Assembly (NCBI GenBank): GCA_016794365.1
Contig: JAEUKB010000077.1
Span: forward strand, 62,001 to 126,000
Reading direction: 5' to 3'
Length of the DNA stretch: 64,000 nucleotides
Source: Myxococcales bacterium
GTDB lineage: Bacteria > Myxococcota_A > Polyangia > Palsa-1104 > JAEUJZ01
Shown here: one piece after another, positions 1 through 8,315 of the stretch
Layout of the letters: each line of letters opens with the position of its first letter
How positions within the stretch are numbered: the first letter of the stretch is position 1
Position numbers and translations under genes: made by a program
Notes under the pieces: generated by a model
Database searches by the model: none
Seen by the model: the letters and a program-made list of their open reading frames with translations, nothing else
What the model was told of the DNA's origin: nothing

Positions 1-1079
1 CCGAGTCGCGGGTTGAAGACATCGTCGCCCGACTTGAGCACGCCCGAGTAGATGCGCAGATAGACGGCCTTGCGTCCTTCGAGCATGAAGATCTTGAAGG
101 CGAGCGCACACAGCGGCGCTTTGTCGTCGGACGGCCTTGTCTCGGGTTCGCCGCTGCGCGGATTGATGCCGGTGATGGCGGGCACTTCCGTCGGCGCAGG
201 CAGAAAGTCAATCACCGAGTCGAGGAGCGGCTGCACGCCGCGATTGCGCAGCGCCGAGCCACACAGCACCAGCACGGCTTTGCGCTCGAGCGTCACACGG
301 CGCAGAGCAGCGCGCAGGGTGGCGGCATCGACGGGCTCTCCCGCAAGGAACAGCTCTGCGATGGCGTCATCGACTTCTCCGACGCGCTCGATCAGCTTTT
401 CACGGGCCGGACCGATGATCGCCAGGTCGTCTTCGCTGGGATCGCTGACCTCGGGCGGGTCCAGCTCGTCGCCGGTAAAGGTGATGCGCTTTTGTTCGAT
501 CAGGTCGTAGGCACCGTGGAACGTGTCTTCGGCACCGATGGGCTCTTGAATCGGAATGGGATAGGCACCGAGGGTCTTTTGGATGTCCTCGACGACCGAT
601 TCAAAGTTGGCACCGATGCGATCCATCTTGTTGACGAAGACGATGCGCGGAACGTGGAACTTGTCGGCTTGGTGCCAGACGGTTTCGGTCTGCGGCTCGA
701 CGCCATCGACGGCGGACATGACGACGACAGCTCCGTCGAGGACTCGCAGCGAGCGCTCGACTTCGATGGTGAAGTCAACGTGGCCCGGCGTGTCGATGAG
801 GTGAATGTCGTGGTTTCGCCAGTTGAACGAGGTGGCAGCGGCGGTGATGGTGATGCCGCGCTTGCGCTCTTCGGGCATCCAGTCCATCTGGGTGTTGCCG
901 TCGTCCACATCGCCCACTTTGTGAATGCGGCCTGAGTAAAACAAAAAGCGCTCACTGACGGTGGTCTTGCCAGCGTCGATGTGAGCGATGATGCCAATGT
1001 TGCGAACGCGATCGAGCTTCTTGCTCTTTTGGCCCGTCGCCTTGGGCTCGTTTGCGGCGGGAGAAGGTACCGAAGACAT
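1..1079 (-). CDS. fusA: Elongation factor G, N-terminal part (cut by window edge)
   Basis: This is the GTPase that drives ribosomal translocation. About 359 codons are visible and the rest lies outside the window. All five G-domain signatures can be read: AHIDAGKTT (G1), RGITI (G2), DTPGH (G3), NKMD (G4) and GSA (G5), followed by the start of domain II (SGVLKSGDDV). The ATG at 1079 gives a short 25-residue extension before the G1 segment, longer than usual. I see no clear Shine-Dalgarno sequence before it. It lies 50 nt downstream of argR on the same strand. In many genomes fusA sits with rpsL/rpsG, which is not the case here, so this may be a second EF-G copy. Confidence 0.95.
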   Translation of the reverse strand, partial: MSSVPSPAANEPKATGQKSKKLDRVRNIGIIAHIDAGKTTVSERFLFYSGRIHKVGDVDDGNTQMDWMPEERKRGITITAAATSFNWRNHDIHLIDTPGHVDFTIEVERSLRVLDGAVVVMSAVDGVEPQTETVWHQADKFHVPRIVFVNKMDRIGANFESVVEDIQKTLGAYPIPIQEPIGAEDTFHGAYDLIEQKRITFTGDELDPPEVSDPSEDDLAIIGPAREKLIERVGEVDDAIAELFLAGEPVDAATLRAALRRVTLERKAVLVLCGSALRNRGVQPLLDSVIDFLPAPTEVPAITGINPRSGEPETRPSDDKAPLCALAFKIFMLEGRKAVYLRIYSGVLKSGDDVFNPRL

Positions 1080-1129
1080 GCGGCGCAGTGTAGAGACAAC
1101 TTGTGCGCCTGACTAGGTGGTGAAAGCGG

Positions 1130-1615
1130 TTACGGTGCTGGGACGGGCTCGTCGTCGTCTTCTTCCAGCTTTCGGAGGACGGCGAGAAAGCGCTTTTGCG
1201 CGGCGCTGCCCTGGACGGCGACAAAGACGGTGTCGTCGCCCGCGATGGTGCCAACGACTTCGGAAAAGGCCAGGCGATCGATGGCGGCTCCGACGCGGCT
1301 GGCTTCACCGGGCGGGGTGTGCAGGACGATCAGCGCGTCTCCGGCGGGGGCGCTGTCCAAGATTGACTCGCTGAGGATGGCGGTAAGGAGCTGGCCCTGT
1401 CCCTGTCCCGGCAGTGGTGAGCGACGGACGGGACGGACGTAGATGCCACGCTCTTTGGACAGGTGCAGCGCGGCGATGTCGCGACTGACGGACGACTGCG
1501 TGACCTGCCAGCCCTCGGCGATGAGCGCGTCTTTGACCTCATCTTGGGTGTGTAGCTCTCGGGATGACACCAACTCGAGCAGCTTGCGCAGACGGAGCGC
1601 GCGACGGTTCTTCAT
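1130..1615 (-). CDS. argR: Arginine repressor ArgR
   Basis: The 161-residue protein has the ArgR layout: an N-terminal winged helix (residues about 1-70, with the SSVSRD recognition-helix signature near residue 41) and a C-terminal arginine-binding oligomerisation domain (about 85-155, with GTIAGDDTVFV, the usual GT-aGDDT motif). It senses arginine and binds ARG boxes. The start codon overlaps the end of argH (ATGA), so it is the last gene of the arg operon and probably feeds back on its own operon through the palindromes at 10653-10666. The length is typical of the family. Confidence 0.93.
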   Translation of the reverse strand: MKNRRALRLRKLLELVSSRELHTQDEVKDALIAEGWQVTQSSVSRDIAALHLSKERGIYVRPVRRSPLPGQGQGQLLTAILSESILDSAPAGDALIVLHTPPGEASRVGAAIDRLAFSEVVGTIAGDDTVFVAVQGSAAQKRFLAVLRKLEEDDDEPVPAP

Positions 1616-3009
1616 GGTGTGGACTCGCGAGTCGGAGTGCGCAGCGTGGACAGTGCGTCGGAAAAGCGAGTGCGCGCGGCCTGCTGCTGACGCTGGGAAA
1701 GACGCAGCCGACGGTGCAGCGTGGGCAGTCCAATGTTACCGATTCCACCTGTTGAGCGACGACGACGAATCAGTGCGCTGGGATCGGGCGGCGGAATCTG
1801 AATCGTCTGCGCTTTGATCTCGTGGGCGACGGCGCGATAGGCACTGCGGAACGGCTCGCCCGCTTCGACGCGACGGATCACTTCATCGGTGACGAGCAGG
1901 TTGTCGCTGACCGCCGCAAGACAGCGCGCTGTATCGACGGACAGCTTGGGAATGGCCAGCGTCAGCATGTCGAGCATTTCCAGCGTGCGACCGACGCCTC
2001 GCAGCAGCGGCTCTTTGAGAAGCTGGAAGTCACGGTGATAGCCCGAGGTGAGCTTGCCGCTGAGGAAGCGAACTTGGGCGAGATCTCCGTCGAGCGCAGC
2101 GGCTCGTGCGCGGGTCAGCTCGAACAGATCGGGGTTTTTCTTGTGCGGCATCAGGCTCGATCCGGTCGCCAGGTCCGCAGGCAGGATCAGATAGCCAAAC
2201 TCTTCGGCGGAATACAGACAGACATCCGACGACAGGCGCGACAGTTCGTGTGCCAGCTGGGTGCAGAAAAACAGCAGCGCGGACTCGAGCTTGCCGCGAC
2301 CGTTTTGCACCGCAGTCACCGTCTGAACCAGGCCGGAAAAGCCGAGCGCTTGCGCGGTGGCTTCGCGATCGAGCGCAAGGGGTACGCCATAGCCTGCGGC
2401 ACTTCCCAGCGGGGATCGATCGATCTGACTGAGCAGCGACGGAGCCGTTTCCAGCGTATCGAGCAGTCCTTCGGCAAACGCCGCTGCCCACAGGCCGATC
2501 GAAGAAGGCATGGCGCGTCGCTGATGGGTAAAGCCGGGCCACAGCACGCGACGATGCTCCGACGCAAAGTGGAGCAGCGCCGACGCAAGCTGCGTGCCGA
2601 GATCCCACAGCGACAGGAGCGCGTCTTTGGCATACAGCCGCAGATCGCAGGCAATCTGGTCGTTGCGAGAGCGTCCGGTGTGCAGCCGTGCGCCCAGCTC
2701 GGGATCGCGCTGGGACAGCCACATCTCGACGGCGGTGTGTCCGTCTTCGTGCTCTCGCGTGATGTGCAGCTCACCCGAGGAAATGGCGACGAGCGCTTCA
2801 CACAAAAGCCCGTGCAGTTTGTGATGATCCGCGTCGGACAAAAGCTTTGCGCTGCGCAGCCCGGCGATGTGACCCATGCTGCCGAGGACATCCCAGACGA
2901 GCAAGCGTCCATCCCAGTGCGGATCGTCGCCGATGGTGTACGACAGCGCGCGCTCGTTGGGTGGTATCGACGGAGACCATAAGGTGGAAGGCGAAGAAGC
3001 GCTCGTCAT
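1612..3009 (-). CDS. argH: Argininosuccinate lyase
   Basis: This enzyme splits argininosuccinate into arginine and fumarate, the last step of arginine synthesis. The fumarase/aspartase superfamily signature is present as GSSLMPHKKNPD (family GSSxMPxKxN). TGRSRNDQ, a typical ArgH segment, lies near residue 105, and HEDGHTAVE is nearby. The length of 465 residues is normal. The C-terminal 70 residues are Arg-rich and diverge from what I recall of the family. It starts 12 nt after the M20 deacylase and its stop overlaps argR, so it is inside the operon. Confidence 0.95.
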   Translation of the reverse strand: MTSASSPSTLWSPSIPPNERALSYTIGDDPHWDGRLLVWDVLGSMGHIAGLRSAKLLSDADHHKLHGLLCEALVAISSGELHITREHEDGHTAVEMWLSQRDPELGARLHTGRSRNDQIACDLRLYAKDALLSLWDLGTQLASALLHFASEHRRVLWPGFTHQRRAMPSSIGLWAAAFAEGLLDTLETAPSLLSQIDRSPLGSAAGYGVPLALDREATAQALGFSGLVQTVTAVQNGRGKLESALLFFCTQLAHELSRLSSDVCLYSAEEFGYLILPADLATGSSLMPHKKNPDLFELTRARAAALDGDLAQVRFLSGKLTSGYHRDFQLLKEPLLRGVGRTLEMLDMLTLAIPKLSVDTARCLAAVSDNLLVTDEVIRRVEAGEPFRSAYRAVAHEIKAQTIQIPPPDPSALIRRRRSTGGIGNIGLPTLHRRLRLSQRQQQAARTRFSDALSTLRTPTRESTP

Positions 3010-3021
3010 GAACCGGCAACC

Positions 3022-4137
3022 TTATCGTGGCAACGTGCTTGCAGAGGCAAGATAGCGGGTGGAAAGCTGGGCGTAAAAGCGACGGGCGGCGCGTACTTCC
3101 GCGACGGAAACCCACTCATCGGCGGTGTGTGAGACGCGGCTGTCACCGGGACCGCACTTGATGGCGTCGAGGTGGCGCAAAAAGACCCAGTCCGAACAAG
3201 TTGGGCTGCCGTAGCGTCGAGCGTTTGGACTGACTTCTAGGGCAGCTTGCAGAAGTGGCGATCCGGCGGGCGTTTCACAAGGCTGAAGTCGCGACGAGGT
3301 CACGACGACTTGGCTGCCGAGCGCTTGCTGAAGGTACGGCGCAAGCTCGCTGTGATCCCAGCTGGGCGTCGTGCGTAGATCGAGCACAGCCTTGGCTTGT
3401 GGCGGCGTGACGTTGCGTGCGACTCCGGCTTCGAGCACCGTCGGTGTGATCGTTGGCTGGCCAAGCAGCGGATGCGGACGTTCGGTACACAGCGACGGAA
3501 GCTTGAGCAGATCCGAAGCGAGCTGAAGCACTGCCGAGCGGGCTCCTCGCTCTGCCGCGTAGGCGGCGTGACACTGATCCCCGTGCGCGACGAGATCAAC
3601 CATCATCAGGCCGCGCTGGGCGACGGCGAAATCGAGCGACGTGGGCTCTCCGACGATGGCTGCATCCAGGTGTCCCAGCCGAGGCACCGCACGCGGCATG
3701 CTGGTGTCGCGCGTCTCTTCGCTGTAGCCGAACACGACGAGCAAGCGACCGGCGGGCGGACCGCCTGCGCGCTGCACATCGAGGGCAGCCGTCAGCATCG
3801 CGGCGACGCTGGCTTTGGCATCGTTTGACCCGCGTCCCCACAGTCGTCCGTCGCTCTGCGCTGGATCAAAGGGCGCGCGCGTCCAGCCTTGTCCGACGGG
3901 AACTGTGTCCAGATGTGACACCATTGCCAGGCTTGGGCCGGGCACGCTCGACGCAAGCTCAATCGCAACCATGGCATCATCCCGACGAACGGGAAGTCCG
4001 ACGGATGCGGCAACCTGTTCGATCAGCGCAGCGACGGCGGCTTCATCACCCGAAACGGACGGTGTGCGAACCAGCTCTGCCAGCAGGGCAATCTCGTCGA
4101 GATCGGACGCTGCGGAGCTAGCCAAGGAGTGCGGCAA
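3022..4137 (-). CDS. M20 family N-acyl amino acid deacylase (ArgE/LysK-like; probably N-acylcitrulline deacylase)
   Basis: This is a dinuclear-zinc M20 hydrolase. The expected metal and catalytic motifs are visible: SHLDTVP (His and Asp), GRGSNDAKA (bridging Asp), GYSEET (the Glu pair region), GEPT, and SHTADEW near the end (final His). The product resembles acetylornithine deacetylase and LysK. Because the operon has an N-acylornithine-type transcarbamylase and no ordinary ornithine transcarbamylase, I infer that its substrate is N-acetyl- or N-succinyl-citrulline rather than acetylornithine. It overlaps argB by 20 nt and lies 12 nt before argH. At 371 residues its length is normal. A role in lysine biosynthesis is less likely in this context. 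Confidence 0.85.
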   Translation of the reverse strand: MPHSLASSAASDLDEIALLAELVRTPSVSGDEAAVAALIEQVAASVGLPVRRDDAMVAIELASSVPGPSLAMVSHLDTVPVGQGWTRAPFDPAQSDGRLWGRGSNDAKASVAAMLTAALDVQRAGGPPAGRLLVVFGYSEETRDTSMPRAVPRLGHLDAAIVGEPTSLDFAVAQRGLMMVDLVAHGDQCHAAYAAERGARSAVLQLASDLLKLPSLCTERPHPLLGQPTITPTVLEAGVARNVTPPQAKAVLDLRTTPSWDHSELAPYLQQALGSQVVVTSSRLQPCETPAGSPLLQAALEVSPNARRYGSPTCSDWVFLRHLDAIKCGPGDSRVSHTADEWVSVAEVRAARRFYAQLSTRYLASASTLPR

Positions 4138-5062
4138 GATCGACTCCCAGATAGGTCGCTTTTTCTTTGCGTCCGACGATCATCGTGCCGCAGCCCGCGC
4201 CGGTAAAGACCTCGAACAGCAGGGAGTCCGTGGCAGCTCCATCGATGATGTGGGTTCGTTCGACCCCGCCCGTCGCAGCGCGAATGCAGGCTTCGACCTT
4301 GGGACGCATGCCTCCGGCGATGGCGCTGCTCGACAGCAGGCTCGCGAGATCATCGGGATCGGCAAAGGTCACCAGCGTCGAGGGATCGTTTCGATCGCGC
4401 AGCACACCGGGCGCGCTCGTCAAAAAGATCAGCTTTTGAGCACGCAGCGCGACGGCCAGGCTTTCGGCCATCGTGTCGGCGTTGACGTTGAAGACGCTGC
4501 CGTTTTCGTCGCCCGCTAGACAGGACACGACCGGAACATAGCCCGACTGAAGCAGCGTCTCGAGGACACGCGGATCGACACGATCGATGTCTCCGACGTG
4601 ACCGAAGTCCACAAGCTGTTCTTGACCGTTGTCATCGACGACTTGCACGGGCGGACGCTTGTGCGCGGACACCAGCTCGGCATCGACGCCCGACAGACCG
4701 ACGGCCCGAACGTGATGGGCGCGCAGTGCCGACAGGACCGCGACGTTGAGCTGACCGGCAACCGACATCACAACCGCTTCCAGTGCGGTGTCGTCGGTGA
4801 CTCGTCGTCCTGCGATGATCTTGGGCTCGCTGCCGAGCTTGCGCGACAGGGCGCTGGCCTGAGGCCCGCCGCCGTGGACGATCACCAGACGCACTCCCAG
4901 CGACGACAGAAGCGAGAGCTGCGCCGCGACGCCCGACAGCGCTTCGGCCTGATGGAGCACTTCTCCGCCGAGCTTGATGACGAAGATTTGATCGCGATAG
5001 GCGCGAACGTAGCGCAGCGCGCCCTTTAAACCGGCAATGCCTTTGGCTGGCTCGATTGACAC
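4118..5062 (-). CDS. argB: N-acetylglutamate kinase (ArgB; N-acylglutamate kinase)
   Basis: It phosphorylates N-acylated glutamate, the second step of the pathway. The amino-acid-kinase fold is shown by KLGGEVL near residue 31, the nucleotide/substrate loop HGGGPQASAL near residue 64, and GLSGVDAELV. The C-terminal MRPKVEACIRA matches the usual (M)xxKVxAc segment. The length is 314 residues. It follows the transcarbamylase with a gap of 27 nt and overlaps the M20 gene. If the transcarbamylase truly prefers succinylornithine, this kinase may act on N-succinylglutamate; the sequence alone does not tell. Confidence 0.92.
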   Translation of the reverse strand: MSIEPAKGIAGLKGALRYVRAYRDQIFVIKLGGEVLHQAEALSGVAAQLSLLSSLGVRLVIVHGGGPQASALSRKLGSEPKIIAGRRVTDDTALEAVVMSVAGQLNVAVLSALRAHHVRAVGLSGVDAELVSAHKRPPVQVVDDNGQEQLVDFGHVGDIDRVDPRVLETLLQSGYVPVVSCLAGDENGSVFNVNADTMAESLAVALRAQKLIFLTSAPGVLRDRNDPSTLVTFADPDDLASLLSSSAIAGGMRPKVEACIRAATGGVERTHIIDGAATDSLLFEVFTGAGCGTMIVGRKEKATYLGVDLAALLG

Positions 5063-5089
5063 GGGAAGTCCTTTCTTTCGCGAGGTCGA

Positions 5090-6127
5090 TTACTGCGACA
5101 GCTCGCCGATGAGTTCGAGAAGAAGCGCGCGCTGAACGTGTAGACGATTTTCCGCTTCATCGACGACGGCTGCGCGTGGACCGTCGAGCACTGCGTCATC
5201 GATCTCGATGTTGCGACGGACCGGCAGGCAGTGCATGACAAAGCCTTGGTCGGATAGCTTGTGGCTGCGCGCTTCGGTCATGCGCCAGTCGCGCTTGTCG
5301 CTGCGCAGCGCGGCTTCGTCGGAAGGTCTGCCAAAGTGACGGAGCGCACCCCACGACTTGACGTAGACCACGTCGCTGCCGTCGATCGATTCGTCGAGCT
5401 TGTGGCTGATCTCGACGCTGCCGCCGCTGTCGCTGGCCACGCGCTGGATCGTCGTCATGTCGTCGGGATCTAGCTCATAACCAGGCGGATGCGCGATCGT
5501 CAGGTTCATGCCTTGGCTGACGGCTGCAATCGCTGCGCTCGCTGGAACTGCCGTCGGAAGCGGCTTGGGATGATAGGCCCACATCAAGGTGCAGCGACGG
5601 CCTTTGGGATCGTGCAGGCGCTCGCGCAGCGTCAGCGCATCGGCCAGACCTTGACATGGATGGCGACGGACCGATTCCAGGTTGATGACGGGCTTTTCAC
5701 AGTAGTGGGCAAAGTCGCGCAGGACGCGATCTTCCCGTTCCGTCGTCCAGTCGCTGCCTTTGGGAAACGCGCGCAGGGCCACGGCGTCGGCATAGCGACC
5801 GAGAACGCGCGCGGCTTCCGCGATGTGCTCGACGGTGGTTCCGTCCATGACGACGCCTTTTTGCGTCTCCCACGCCCACGAGGTTCGACCCGGTTCGAGC
5901 ACCACCGCGTGTCCACCGTGCAGAAACATCGCGACCTCGAAGCTGGTGCGGGTGCGCAGGCTCGGGTCCAGAAACACCATCGCCAGCACTTTTTGGGCGA
6001 GCGCGTCTCTGCGTTTTTGCTCTCCGCGCTTGAGTCGCGCCGCCAGGTCGAGCAGCCGAGACAGCTCACTCGGAGCCAGATCGGCCATGTCCAGAAAGTC
6101 ACGCTTCGGATGGGCAGCGGCGGTCAT
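5090..6127 (-). CDS. argF': N-acylornithine carbamoyltransferase (AOTCase/SOTCase type)
   Basis: It transfers the carbamoyl group to an N-acylated ornithine. Carbamoyl-phosphate motifs are SLRTRTSFE and HPCQGLADA. Segments AYHPKPL-TAV, VKSWGAL and HCLPVRRN match, from memory, the N-acetylornithine transcarbamylase of Xanthomonas and the N-succinylornithine enzyme of Bacteroides rather than ordinary ArgF. At the position recalled as the specificity switch (Glu92 in Xanthomonas, Pro90 in Bacteroides) this protein has Val99; published E92V-type changes turned the acetyl enzyme into a succinyl enzyme. The position of the carboxylated Lys302 is Glu308 here. The length is 345 residues. It overlaps argD by 4 nt. 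Confidence 0.9.
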   Translation of the reverse strand: MTAAAHPKRDFLDMADLAPSELSRLLDLAARLKRGEQKRRDALAQKVLAMVFLDPSLRTRTSFEVAMFLHGGHAVVLEPGRTSWAWETQKGVVMDGTTVEHIAEAARVLGRYADAVALRAFPKGSDWTTEREDRVLRDFAHYCEKPVINLESVRRHPCQGLADALTLRERLHDPKGRRCTLMWAYHPKPLPTAVPASAAIAAVSQGMNLTIAHPPGYELDPDDMTTIQRVASDSGGSVEISHKLDESIDGSDVVYVKSWGALRHFGRPSDEAALRSDKRDWRMTEARSHKLSDQGFVMHCLPVRRNIEIDDAVLDGPRAAVVDEAENRLHVQRALLLELIGELSQ

Positions 6128-7278
6128 GACAGCACCTGCGCGAGCGCCAAGAGCAGCAGCTCAGCCTCGCTGATGGAAAAAGAAAGCGGCGGCATCAGAC
6201 GCAGAACCTGCGGGTCCGACGATGTGCCGGTGATGATTTGATGTCTCAGCAGCGCCGTCTGAACTTCGACGGCAGGACGATGAAGTCGCAGCCCGAGCAG
6301 CAGCCCGCGACCTTGCGTCGAGACGATCTTCTTGGGTCCGAGCGCGAGTGCTCCTTCCCGCAGATGATTTCCGACGGTCACGGCGTTTTCGATCAGCTTT
6401 TCATCGTCGATGACCGCGAGCGTGGCCAGCGCAGCGGCACACGGAACCGGACCACCGCCGAAGGTGCTGCCGAGATCGCCCGACTTGATGAGCGCCGCAA
6501 TCGCATCGGTGGTCACGACGGCAGAGATCGGAAGTCCCGACGCCAGACCTTTGGCCAGCGTCAGCAGATCGGGCGTGACTCCGTAGGACTCAGCGGCGGT
6601 AAAGGCGCCACAGCGACCGACGCCACACTGAACCTCGTCGAAGATGAGCATCGCGCCCGCGCGATCACAGGCCGTGCGTGCCGCCCGAAGCAGCTCGACG
6701 GGCAGATCGCGCGCGCCGGTCAGGCCTTGAACGGGTTCCAAGATCACGCCCGCGATGGTGTCGTCCACCGCCGATAGCAGCGTCGCGGGATCGTTCCACG
6801 GCACCTTCAGCGACAGGGGCATACCCGCGCGACGAGCGCCAGCCATGTACTTTTCACCGTCGGTGACAGCCAGTGTCGCAGCGGTTCGTCCGTGCCAGCC
6901 ACCCTCGATCGAGACAAAGCGCTGACGACCCGTGACCTTGCGCGCCAGGTGCAGCGCGTTTTCGTTGGCCTCTGCGCCGGAGTTGACCAGGAACACCTTG
7001 CGCAGCGCGGGTGGACAGTGCGCGACAATCGCCGACGCCAGCTGTTCCCGAATCGGATGCGGCAGCGCCGTCGAATAAAACAGCAGCGCTTCGGCTTGCT
7101 CACGAATGGCAGCGACGACGCGCGGGTGACAGTGTCCCGTCGCAGCCACCGCGTGACCACCGTAGGCATCCAGCCAGGCTTGACCGTCTGCGTCGTGCAG
7201 CCACGAACCACTTCCGCGCACCGGATGAACCGGAAGCTGCGCATACACCGGCAAGAGCGCCGACGAGCTCGTTAACAT
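6124..7278 (-). CDS. argD: N-acetylornithine (N-acylornithine) aminotransferase
   Basis: This class III PLP aminotransferase converts the N-acyl glutamate semialdehyde to N-acylornithine. NSGAEANENALHLAR is the typical ArgD segment, FDEVQCGVGRCG contains the PLP-ring Asp, and LTLAKGLASGLP carries the Schiff-base Lys. The length of 384 residues is normal. It overlaps argC by 7 nt and the transcarbamylase by 4 nt, consistent with translational coupling. Regulation is expected from the operon promoter upstream of argG. Confidence 0.93.
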   Translation of the reverse strand: MLTSSSALLPVYAQLPVHPVRGSGSWLHDADGQAWLDAYGGHAVAATGHCHPRVVAAIREQAEALLFYSTALPHPIREQLASAIVAHCPPALRKVFLVNSGAEANENALHLARKVTGRQRFVSIEGGWHGRTAATLAVTDGEKYMAGARRAGMPLSLKVPWNDPATLLSAVDDTIAGVILEPVQGLTGARDLPVELLRAARTACDRAGAMLIFDEVQCGVGRCGAFTAAESYGVTPDLLTLAKGLASGLPISAVVTTDAIAALIKSGDLGSTFGGGPVPCAAALATLAVIDDEKLIENAVTVGNHLREGALALGPKKIVSTQGRGLLLGLRLHRPAVEVQTALLRHQIITGTSSDPQVLRLMPPLSFSISEAELLLLALAQVLS

Positions 7279-8315
7279 GGAAACACTCCCACCGCGTGCA
7301 GGCCGCTTGTCTCGGGCAGTCCGAGCGCCAGGTTCATCGCCTGCACCGCTTGGCCCGAAGCACCTTTTAGTAAATTGTCAATAGAAACCGTCACTTGGAT
7401 CTCTTTTCCGTCGGGACTTTGACAGCCGTGCAGCAGCGCGTAGCTGGAACCGATCGCGTGGGTCAGCTCGGGCGGCTTGCGCAGCACGCGAACCAGCGGT
7501 CTGTCGTGGTACGCCGCGTGAAGAGCCGCTTCGACGGTTCCCGGTGGCAGCACCGCGTCCACCTTGGCATGCAAGGTCAGGTAGATGCCGCGCACCATCG
7601 GTCCCGAGTGAGTGAGGAGCCGCGCCGTCGCATCAGAGCGTCCGGTCCACGCGCGCAGGCTCTGCACAATTTCGGCTTCGTGACGGTGCGAAAACGGCGA
7701 ATAGGCGAACAGGTTGTGCGCGCGCGCCGGGTGATGCGTCGAGTCTTTGGGCTTGGCACCTGCGCCGCTCGATCCGGTGATCGCAAACAGCGTCGGCTGC
7801 GTGTCGGTGATGAGCTTGCGCAGCGGATACAGTGCAAGCTGCGCTGCCGTCGCAAAGCAGCCCGGTGCAGCAATCGTGGTCGCGTCGCGCAGCGTCTGTC
7901 CGTACACATCACACAGCCCGTAGCGAAAGCGCGACAGCAGCTCTGGCGTCGGATGCGGACCGTAATAGCGAGCGTACAGCGACGGATCGGCAATGCGAAA
8001 GTCCGCCGCCAGATCAATCAGCAGACGCGGTGGCTGGGCCAAGATCGGTCCGACGAGCCGCGCCGACTCTCCGTGCTCAAGCGCCATCATCACCACGTCG
8101 TGCTGCGCAACCAGCTCGCTTAGCTCTCCGCCGACAAAGTGCGCATCAGTCAGCGGTGCCAGCGTCGGATGCACGTCGCCAATCGCTCTGTGTTCTTGGC
8201 TGCGACTGTGCGCGGTGACTTTCCCGACGTGAGGATGCTGATACAGCAGCCGCAATAGCTCGCCACCGACGTAACCACCGGCTCCGGCGCACAGCACCGA
8301 GAGAGCTTGGCTCAC
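7272..8315 (-). CDS. argC: N-acetyl-gamma-glutamyl-phosphate reductase
   Basis: This NADPH-dependent reductase makes the N-acyl glutamate semialdehyde. The N-terminus has the dinucleotide-binding GAGGYVGGELLRLL. The catalytic Cys lies in AAPGCFATAAQL (family GNPGCYPT; the Asn-Pro pair is altered to Ala-Ala). The C-terminal VDNLLKGASGQAVQ-type segment is present (here DNLLKGASGQAVQAMN). It has 347 residues. Its start overlaps the end of the P-loop gene by 4 nt (ATGA). Confidence 0.94.
   Translation of the reverse strand: MSQALSVLCAGAGGYVGGELLRLLYQHPHVGKVTAHSRSQEHRAIGDVHPTLAPLTDAHFVGGELSELVAQHDVVMMALEHGESARLVGPILAQPPRLLIDLAADFRIADPSLYARYYGPHPTPELLSRFRYGLCDVYGQTLRDATTIAAPGCFATAAQLALYPLRKLITDTQPTLFAITGSSGAGAKPKDSTHHPARAHNLFAYSPFSHRHEAEIVQSLRAWTGRSDATARLLTHSGPMVRGIYLTLHAKVDAVLPPGTVEAALHAAYHDRPLVRVLRKPPELTHAIGSSYALLHGCQSPDGKEIQVTVSIDNLLKGASGQAVQAMNLALGLPETSGLHAVGVFPC

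Noticed and set aside
1822..2982. A 386-codon open frame opposite argH
   Set aside because: It is antisense to a well-supported gene, and its composition (Gln/Arg-rich) is that of a shadow frame in high-GC DNA.
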